A program made the translations under genes and the position numbers. Shown one piece after another: positions 59,201-64,000 of a stretch of DNA of 64,000 bases. This stretch comes from Solirubrobacter soli DSM 22325 (lineage in GTDB: Bacteria; Actinomycetota; Thermoleophilia; Solirubrobacterales; Solirubrobacteraceae), in assembly GCF_000423665.1 (NCBI RefSeq), contig NZ_KE384071.1, positions 1-64,000 of the forward strand, given 5' to 3'. How positions within the stretch are numbered: the stretch's first letter is position 1; each line of letters opens with the position of its first letter. Under the pieces are notes generated by a model, which saw only the letters and a list, made by a program, of their open reading frames with translations, made no database searches and was not told the DNA's origin.

Positions 59201-62200
59201 CCGAGGCGGGCCAGAACAACCTCAAGATCGTCAGCCCCGAGGACGCGCGGCCCGGGGACATCGTCGCCTATGACTGGGGCGGCCAGGACGACTTCGGCTC
59301 CGACGGCCACATCGGCTTCCTGGACAGCACCGTCCAGGGCGGGAAGTTCAAGGCGCTGGAGGGCAACAACGCCGACGCGGTCACGAGCACGGACCGCCAG
59401 ATGGGCAGCGCGAACATCAAGTTCATCCGGATCGAGGGCAACGCGTCGCCGGGCGCCGCGGCGCAGGTCGCCCAGCCGTCGGGCAACGGCGTCGCGCAGG
59501 TGGCCGACCAGGCACCCGCGGGCGGCCGCGCCTCGGCCCCGATCGACCCGACGCAGTTCGGCGCCGAGGGCGGCGGCGGCCAGGCATCGGCCGAGGCGCT
59601 CGCGCTGCTGAACAACAAGAACGTCGTCTTCGACTCCGACGGCATCGCCGACATCAAGGCCGGCCGGATCGACCCGCGGGTCGTGGCAGTGCTGACCAAG
59701 CTCTCCGGCGAGCACAAGATCACGGTCACGTGCATGTGCTCGGACCACGACAAGTTCACCGCGGGCGGCTCGGTCTCCAACCACCACTTCGGCCGCGGGA
59801 TGGACATCGGGGCGATCGACGGCGAGATCGTCGGGCCGGGCAGCCCGCTGGCGCGCGAGGTCGCGTCAGAGCTCTCGCAGCTGAACCCCGACTACCGCCC
59901 GAACGAGATCGGCTCGCCGTTCGCGATCGCCGGCCCCGGCTACTTCACCGACGCCGCCCACCAGAACCACATCCACGTCGGGTTCAAGCAGGAGATCAGC
60001 GCGGACTGGAAGCCGCCGGCGGACGTCGCGTCCGCCGCCCCCGCGCCGGTCGCCACCGCGGCCGCCGTCCAGCCCGGCACGCCCGCGCCTGCCGGAGCCG
60101 CCGCCGCTGCGGCCGCCGCCGAGCCGCCGCCCAAGCGCGACAAGGCGTCGCAGCTGTTCCTGAAGGCCGTCACCGCGAAGGCCGCCGAGTCGGACGCCAA
60201 GGAGCGGGCGAGCACGCCGTCGCAGCTCTTCCAGAAGGTCGATGCGCCGCCCAAGGCCGCGGCCGCCGCGGCACCCGCACCCGCGGTCGACCCGGCCGCC
60301 GCACAGCAGGCCGCGCCCGCCCAGCCCGCGGTGGGGCAGGCCGCCGCGGCCGCCGATCCCGCTGCCGCGGCGGCCGTCGCCGCCGCCGCGCCCGACGCCT
60401 ACCCGGGCGACAACGCGCCGCAGGCGGAGATCGCGGCGTGGATGGCGGGCCAGGCGCAGAAGCGCGGGCTGCCGCCGCAGCTGCCGCTGATGGCCTCGCT
60501 CGTCGAGTCCGGCATGAAGAACCTCAACTTCGGCGACGCGGACTCGGTCGGGTTCTTCCAGATGCGCGTCGGCATCTGGAACCAGGGCGCTTACGCGGGG
60601 TTCCCGGACAAGCCGGAGCTGCAGGTCAAGTGGTTCCTCGACCAGGCCGAGGCGGTCAAGCGCCAGCGTCTGGTCGCGGGCAAGTCGGTCAGCGATCCGA
60701 ACCAGTTCGGCGATTGGATCGCGGACGTCGAGCGCCCCGCCGCCCAGTACCGCGGCCGGTACCAGCTCAAGCTCGATGAGGCCAACAGCCTGCTCTCCCA
60801 GGCGCCGTCGCAGCCCGCCGCGGCGCCCCCCGCGGCATCGCTCCCCGTGGCTGACCCGGCCGCCGCTGCCGCTTCCGCCGCCGCGCTCGGCGACGCCAAG
60901 CTCCCGGCCGAGGTGCTCGCGCCGGTCGAGCAGGCGATCGCGGCCGGCGACGCGCCCGGGCCGAAGGCGCTCGCGGCGATCCAGGAGGCGTCGAAGTACA
61001 TCGGCACCGATTACAAGTGGGGCGGGTCGACGCCGCAGACCGGGTTCGACTGCTCGGGCCTGATGCAGTGGGCCTACGCGCAGTCGGGCATCCAGATCCC
61101 GCGCGTCACCTACACGCAGATCGCGGCCGCCAACGGGGTCGAGATCGCCGACCGCGCCGCGCTCAAGCCCGGCGACCTCGTGTTCTTCGCCAACCAGGGC
61201 GACGTCCACCACGTCGGCATGTACCTCGGCGGCGACAAGTTCCTGCACGCGCCGCACACCGGTGACGTGGTCAAGGTCTCGAGCCTCGACGAGCCGTACT
61301 ACGCGTCGCAGTTCGCGGGCGGGCGCCGGTTCGACCAGGCCGCCGGCGTCGCCGCCGTCCCCGCCTCGGCCCCCGCGGCGGCGCCGGTCGCCGCCGCCGC
61401 GGCAGCGGCACCCGCCGCACCCGCGATCGACCCCGCCGACGTCGCCAAGGCCCAAGCCGCGGTCGCGCGCGACGCCGCCGAGGTCCGCCGCAACGCCTCG
61501 CAGCTCTTCCAGGCCGTCAAGGCGGTCGAGGCCTCCAAGGAACGCGAGAAGAAGGTCTCGATGATGTTCCTGAAGGCGATCGACCCGTCGCAGGTCAAGC
61601 GGCCCGCCGCCGCTGCCGCCGCGGCGGCGCCGCCGCCCGCCGCGCCGCCGGTGACCCCGCCCGCGGAGCCCGCCGCCGCCTCACTCCCCGTCGAGCCGAC
61701 CCCACCCGCCGCGCCGGTCGCTCCGACGCCGCCGTCGGAGGTGGCCGCGCCCGCTCAGCCCGACGCCGACGCCGCGACGCCCGCGGGCAAGCCGGCGCAG
61801 GCCGGCGCGCCCGTCTCGATCGACCTCGCCGACACGACCACCGACTACCCGGGCGACAACGCCGGCCAGGCCGCGCTCGCCAAGTGGCTGGGCAAGCAGG
61901 CCGAGAAGGCGGGCCTCCCGCCCGAGCTGCCCGTGATGGCCTCGCTCGTCGAGTCCGGCGTGCGCAACCTCAACTACGGCGACCGCGACTCGGTCGGCTT
62001 CTTCCAGATGCGCACCCAGATCTGGAACTCCGGCGCGTACGCCGGCTACCCGCAGAAGCCCGAGCTGCAGGCCAAGTGGTTCATCGACCAGGCGCTCGCG
62101 GTCAAGAAGCAGGCGATCGCCCGCGGCGACGTCAACTTCGGCAAGGACCCGAACGCGTTCGGCGAGTGGATCGCCGACGTCGAGCGCCCGGCCGAGCAGT

Positions 62201-62253
62201 ACCGCGGCCGCTACCAGCTGCGGCTCGGCGAGGCCCGCAAGCTGCTGGGTTAA
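56278..62253 (+). CDS. Giant multidomain peptidoglycan hydrolase with leader-like N-terminus
   Basis: 1991 aa, probably cargo or effector of the injector. Residues about 8-45 resemble NHLP-type RiPP leaders (LLERLLSDQAFRAQFRRDPA then GACREAGLDSL). About 118-480 is Ala/Pro-rich with DTTLPTDAP repeats. Domains follow: M15-like copy 1 (491-615, catalytic segment missing), SLT (738-870), CHAP amidase (903-1055, NPWCASFVTWSLEKAG), M15-like copy 2 (1105-1247, SNHHFGRGMDIG and HIHVGF), SLT (1373-1505), NlpC/P60 (1561-1688, GFDCSGLMQWAY, VHHVGMYLG), SLT (1856-1991). Linkers carry a thrice-repeated SQLF(L/Q)KAV motif. There is no signal peptide or TM, so export needs the CIS or processing by the upstream protease. 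ATG 56278 overlaps that gene by 1 bp. Confidence 0.87.
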   Translation: MAATESDLAAKLLERLLSDQAFRAQFRRDPAGACREAGLDSLAQEMSVGGGKAMMTLDIRESKSSLAGVMMAAAMEGVGIYQFTENILPHLEEIPGQVADVLSRVDMPAIPDFLKKPVSGGGAIATAAEPSGGGDALGGAADAGVPAGGGGAAAAAAAPPVVPEAPADGGAAKEAAAKALEQAGGNKGAAAGADAAADGKGAAAGDKGADAAAGGKDAGADNSAAEDAAKQIAKENSPETAQQAKEDAAANALDEQTTGAPGSSDLPTTDTTLPTDAPPADTTLPTDAPPAGAATPPVDPAASAPPATPAPPETPAPPADPAAEIPSGKPVEADAPVPPPEAGGEVPPPEAAGGDAVVPPPEAGGNGAVAEAAAGKGKAKSGVARLADALTGRRARPAPTAVQPAVAASTGDAASVPKGSSLPVPADTTLPTDAPAAGVAPADTTLPTDAPAAGAAPADTTLPTDAPAPDDTTLPTSAPDLAESVVYSAGKPEALALLKNKNIVLDAAGKKELRASHVDPRVVAVLTKLSADHKITVNRFADGVDISAIDGEPVSPDSPIAREVASELSQLNKDYRPDEIGSPFQIRGHGYFTDAEHQTSIHVGFQDDLPEDWKPPSDVAVKETVAPPEAAPQTPAVAPAPDAAPVAAPPVTPAPVAPTPAPVAEAAAADPPPKRNRESQLFLKAVSATAAAKESSEARKNPSQIFQQVVEAPKPKTPVAVAAAVDPAALAQAVAAPGAYPGDSASQEQVAAWMASEAQRRGLPPELPLMASLVESGMKNLHYGDADSVGFFQMRVGIWDSGPYKGFSDHPELQLKWFLDNAETVKKARIAAGKPIDDPNQFGDWIADVERPAEQYRGRYQLKLSEAQELIKNRPAVAAPAAAPAAVEAAAAVAPAGGGGSSLGAAALQIAHSQKGVREIGGANMGPQVNQYLAAAKVAPGNPWCASFVTWSLEKAGHKMPGQGWAAVQTWVRNAEAGQNNLKIVSPEDARPGDIVAYDWGGQDDFGSDGHIGFLDSTVQGGKFKALEGNNADAVTSTDRQMGSANIKFIRIEGNASPGAAAQVAQPSGNGVAQVADQAPAGGRASAPIDPTQFGAEGGGGQASAEALALLNNKNVVFDSDGIADIKAGRIDPRVVAVLTKLSGEHKITVTCMCSDHDKFTAGGSVSNHHFGRGMDIGAIDGEIVGPGSPLAREVASELSQLNPDYRPNEIGSPFAIAGPGYFTDAAHQNHIHVGFKQEISADWKPPADVASAAPAPVATAAAVQPGTPAPAGAAAAAAAAEPPPKRDKASQLFLKAVTAKAAESDAKERASTPSQLFQKVDAPPKAAAAAAPAPAVDPAAAQQAAPAQPAVGQAAAAADPAAAAAVAAAAPDAYPGDNAPQAEIAAWMAGQAQKRGLPPQLPLMASLVESGMKNLNFGDADSVGFFQMRVGIWNQGAYAGFPDKPELQVKWFLDQAEAVKRQRLVAGKSVSDPNQFGDWIADVERPAAQYRGRYQLKLDEANSLLSQAPSQPAAAPPAASLPVADPAAAAASAAALGDAKLPAEVLAPVEQAIAAGDAPGPKALAAIQEASKYIGTDYKWGGSTPQTGFDCSGLMQWAYAQSGIQIPRVTYTQIAAANGVEIADRAALKPGDLVFFANQGDVHHVGMYLGGDKFLHAPHTGDVVKVSSLDEPYYASQFAGGRRFDQAAGVAAVPASAPAAAPVAAAAAAAPAAPAIDPADVAKAQAAVARDAAEVRRNASQLFQAVKAVEASKEREKKVSMMFLKAIDPSQVKRPAAAAAAAAPPPAAPPVTPPAEPAAASLPVEPTPPAAPVAPTPPSEVAAPAQPDADAATPAGKPAQAGAPVSIDLADTTTDYPGDNAGQAALAKWLGKQAEKAGLPPELPVMASLVESGVRNLNYGDRDSVGFFQMRTQIWNSGAYAGYPQKPELQAKWFIDQALAVKKQAIARGDVNFGKDPNAFGEWIADVERPAEQYRGRYQLRLGEARKLLG

Positions 62254-62263
62254 GCGGGGGGTT

Positions 62264-62283
62264 CCGGGGGCGGCAGCCCCCGG
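62264..62283 (+). terminator. GC-rich hairpin after the hydrolase gene
   Basis: CCGGGGGC (62264-62271), loop GGCA, GCCCCCGG (62276-62283): a perfect 8-bp stem 11 nt past the stop at 62253. It probably ends the CIS operon. No U-tract. Confidence 0.6.
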
Positions 62284-62293
62284 TGCAAATCGG

Positions 62294-62319
62294 TGCGGCC
62301 GCTCCGAGGGGCGGCCGCA
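62294..62319. terminator. Second hairpin in the convergent gap
   Basis: TGCGGCCGC (62294-62302), 8-nt loop, GCGGCCGCA (62311-62319): a perfect 9-bp stem. It lies between convergent stops (62253 and 62348) and can serve the incoming minus-strand gene. Confidence 0.55.
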
Positions 62320-62347
62320 GGCGAAGCGTGTGTTTCGTGCGGGCGGT

Positions 62348-64000
62348 CTAGCCCTCGCCGCCGCCGCTGACGCCGCCGCCGCTGCTGCCGCCGCTCGAGC
62401 CGCCGCTGCTGCCGCCGGACGAGCCGCCGCTGCTGCCGCCGGTCGAGCCGCCGGTCGAACCGCCGGTGCTGCCGCCGGTCGAACCGCCGGTGCTGCCGCC
62501 GGTCGAACCGCCGGTGACGCCGCTGCTGCCGCTCTGCGGGGTGACGTTGTTCTGGGGCGTGACGTTGTTCTGCGGCGCGGTGTTGTTCGAGGCCGCGGCC
62601 TTCTTCTTCGGGTCCTTCTTGAGCGTCGGCAGCTTCGTGAACTTCGCGGCGGCCGCGGAGCCGGCGGGCAGCGAGTAGCCGGCGTTGGTCATGCCCTCGA
62701 GCGCCGTCTTCATGTCGTCCTGGAAGCCGAGCGCGGCCTTGCCCTGGCGGGCGTATCCGGCGCGGTCCTTGCGCTTGCCCTCGCCGGCGGCCTTGCGGTA
62801 CGCCGCGCCGGCGCCGCCCAGAGCGTCGACCATCTGCTTGCGCAGGACGGTGTCGGCCGGGCTGATCTTCAGCTTGCCCAGCGACTTGGCGGCGCCGCTG
62901 TACGCGCCCCACAGCTGGTTCGTGGCCGCGACCTGGGAGGTGCGCTTGCCGGCGTTGCTCAGATTGCGGGCCGCGGTCTTCTCCTTGGCCTCGAGGCGGC
63001 CGAGGATCGTCTGCACGTTCTTGGCGAACTTGGCGTCGGGGCCGACGCCGAAGACCGTGCCGTCCGTGATCTGCATCGAGGAGGCGATCGAGCCGCAGGT
63101 GTCGCCCTCGGCGAAGCACGCCATCGTCGCGACGCCCGCGCTGGTGGGCACGGAGTAGACCGACGCGGTCTTGTCGCCGACGGTCACGCCTTCGTGCAGC
63201 AGCGCCTGCTTGCCGTCGCCGATGTCGACGGTCTTGGCCTCGGGGATGTCGCCCTTGCGCAGATCGCCCGGCAGCAGCGTCGAGTTGTTCGCGGACTTGT
63301 CGGCGGTGCCGATGACGACCGTTCCGCCCTTCGGGCCGCCGATGGCGACCGGGCTCTCGATGCCGGGAACCGCGGGAGCCTCGCCGGTGCCCTGGGACCA
63401 GCCCGCGGGCACCTGCAGCGCGATGCCGCCGGCGGAGATCGGCACGGCCGCGCCGGGCGTGGGGGAGGCCTTCGCCTGCGGGGTGCTGGTCGGGGTCGCC
63501 GAGCCACCGCCGCCACCGCCGCCGAGCGCGACGACGCCGATGATGGCCACCGTGGCGACGCCACCGACGATCGCGGCGGGCACGATCCACTTCGGCCGGC
63601 CGCCGCCGCTGTCACCCGTGTCCTGCTTGGGCGGCTTCGGCGTCTTCTTGGGCGGCTCCGGCAGCGTCTGCGGCATCATCGTGTCGGCGACGAGCGGCGT
63701 GGACGGCTGCGGATCCGGGGTGAGCGGCGGCGCGCTGTACGGCGCGGGCGTGACCGGGGCGGGGGCGACGGCCTCGACCGGCGGCGGCGTCAGCGCCGGC
63801 TCCTCGGTCGGCGGGCGTGACGGCTCCGGCGCGATGTAGGTCTCGAAGGACTTGGCGGGCTCCTCGACGGGCGGCGGCGCGAGGCCGGCCGGCGGCGCGG
63901 AGAAGTTCTCGGCGGGCGTCGGCGTGACGACCTCAGGAGGCGTCGGCGTCGAGGGCGCGACGTTGCCGAGGCCGGGCGCGGTCTGGAAGCCGGTCGGCGC
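62348..64000 (-). CDS. Membrane protein with Gly/Ser-repeat tail (5' end outside window)
   Basis: An in-frame reading continues without stop from 62348 to the window edge, so at least 550 aa are encoded and the start lies beyond 64000. ATG 63679 is internal. The order is a Pro-rich cytoplasmic stretch (about 110 codons visible upstream of that ATG), KTPKPPKQDTGD, one membrane helix (WIVPAAIVGGVATVAIIGVV), a Gly run, then an outer domain with two cysteines (ACFAEGDTCGSI) and a helical region, ending in GGS/GGSS repeats. The outer domain resembles no family I know. It converges on the CIS operon and may belong to the same envelope system or to a neighbouring kinase or secretion locus. Confidence 0.75.
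   Translation of the reverse strand, partial: APTGFQTAPGLGNVAPSTPTPPEVVTPTPAENFSAPPAGLAPPPVEEPAKSFETYIAPEPSRPPTEEPALTPPPVEAVAPAPVTPAPYSAPPLTPDPQPSTPLVADTMMPQTLPEPPKKTPKPPKQDTGDSGGGRPKWIVPAAIVGGVATVAIIGVVALGGGGGGGSATPTSTPQAKASPTPGAAVPISAGGIALQVPAGWSQGTGEAPAVPGIESPVAIGGPKGGTVVIGTADKSANNSTLLPGDLRKGDIPEAKTVDIGDGKQALLHEGVTVGDKTASVYSVPTSAGVATMACFAEGDTCGSIASSMQITDGTVFGVGPDAKFAKNVQTILGRLEAKEKTAARNLSNAGKRTSQVAATNQLWGAYSGAAKSLGKLKISPADTVLRKQMVDALGGAGAAYRKAAGEGKRKDRAGYARQGKAALGFQDDMKTALEGMTNAGYSLPAGSAAAAKFTKLPTLKKDPKKKAAASNNTAPQNNVTPQNNVTPQSGSSGVTGGSTGGSTGGSTGGSTGGSTGGSTGGSSGGSSGGSSGGSSGGSSGGGVSGGGEG
62375..62520 (-). repeat. Gly-Gly-Ser coding repeat
   Basis: About 15 copies of 9-12-bp units encode GGST, then GGSS, at the C-terminus of the edge protein. 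It likely forms a flexible tail outside the membrane. Confidence 0.85.

Noticed and set aside
56278..62253. Calling the giant hydrolase the tape measure
   Set aside because: Its domains fit a wall-lytic payload, it is placed after the baseplate genes beside a protease, and it lacks long helical repeats; kept only as an alternative.

Overview
The window is very GC-rich (about 70% or more, judged by eye), densely packed and mostly free of mobile DNA. Gene content and style point to a high-GC actinobacterium, most likely of the Thermoleophilia/Solirubrobacterales type. The pointers are GTG starts, TANNNT boxes 7-9 nt before start codons, an actinobacterial contractile-injection gene set and an FtsZ ending in DVPEFMPRF. 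This placement is inference. I saw no rRNA, tRNA, CRISPR array or insertion sequence.

Region 1 (1-8.8 kb) is ordinary accessory chromosome: an ArsR-like regulator with an MFS exporter carrying a repetitive insert, a HAD phosphatase, a tiny unknown ORF, an ankyrin protein, a large KAP-like membrane NTPase and a quinone oxidoreductase. Region 2 (8.8-13.8 kb) is a compact module: ECF-type sigma factor, small beta-sandwich protein, cytoplasmic subtilisin and a divergent TPR-CHAT (caspase-like) protease. It may be a proteolytic signalling or cell-death/defence unit. Region 3 (13.8-26.4 kb) holds signal peptidase I, a flavin oxidoreductase, a secreted repeat protein, a PHM-like copper protein fused to a cupredoxin, a gamma-glutamyltransferase-like enzyme, a coupled parA-ftsZ pair, two overlapping lipoprotein genes, an MFS-Usp fusion under a MarR regulator, and a one-pass membrane protein.

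Region 4 (26.4 kb to the end) is a contractile injection system (eCIS/phage-tail-like) locus. The structural part runs DUF4255 cap, degenerate receiver, sheath, tube, small tail-assembly proteins, a 1404-aa repeat protein, second tube, LysM hub protein, VgrG-like spike, gp25, baseplate J and a tail-I-like wedge. The eCIS core (DUF4157) protein and AAA+ ATPase sit in a separate upstream operon. A minus-strand operon between the two blocks encodes a protein-lysine-methyltransferase-like enzyme, an FtsH paralogue and a 1650-aa membrane-anchored protein with a degenerate phosphoesterase domain.

The structural operon continues by overlapping or nearly abutting genes into three unusual proteins. 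The first is a zinc-ribbon/TM/PASTA/beta-propeller protein. The second is a zinc-ribbon/FHA/PqqD-like/site-2-protease fusion. The third is a 1991-aa giant with a RiPP-leader-like N-terminus and at least six peptidoglycan-hydrolase-type domains: three SLT, M15-like, CHAP and NlpC/P60, plus a broken M15 copy. No tail-fibre or receptor-binding gene was recognised. My reading is a membrane-tethered, self- or wall-directed CIS with dedicated proteolysis and a wall-hydrolase payload. This combination is the most promising undescribed system in the window. A further membrane protein with a Gly/Ser-repeat tail enters from the right-hand edge.
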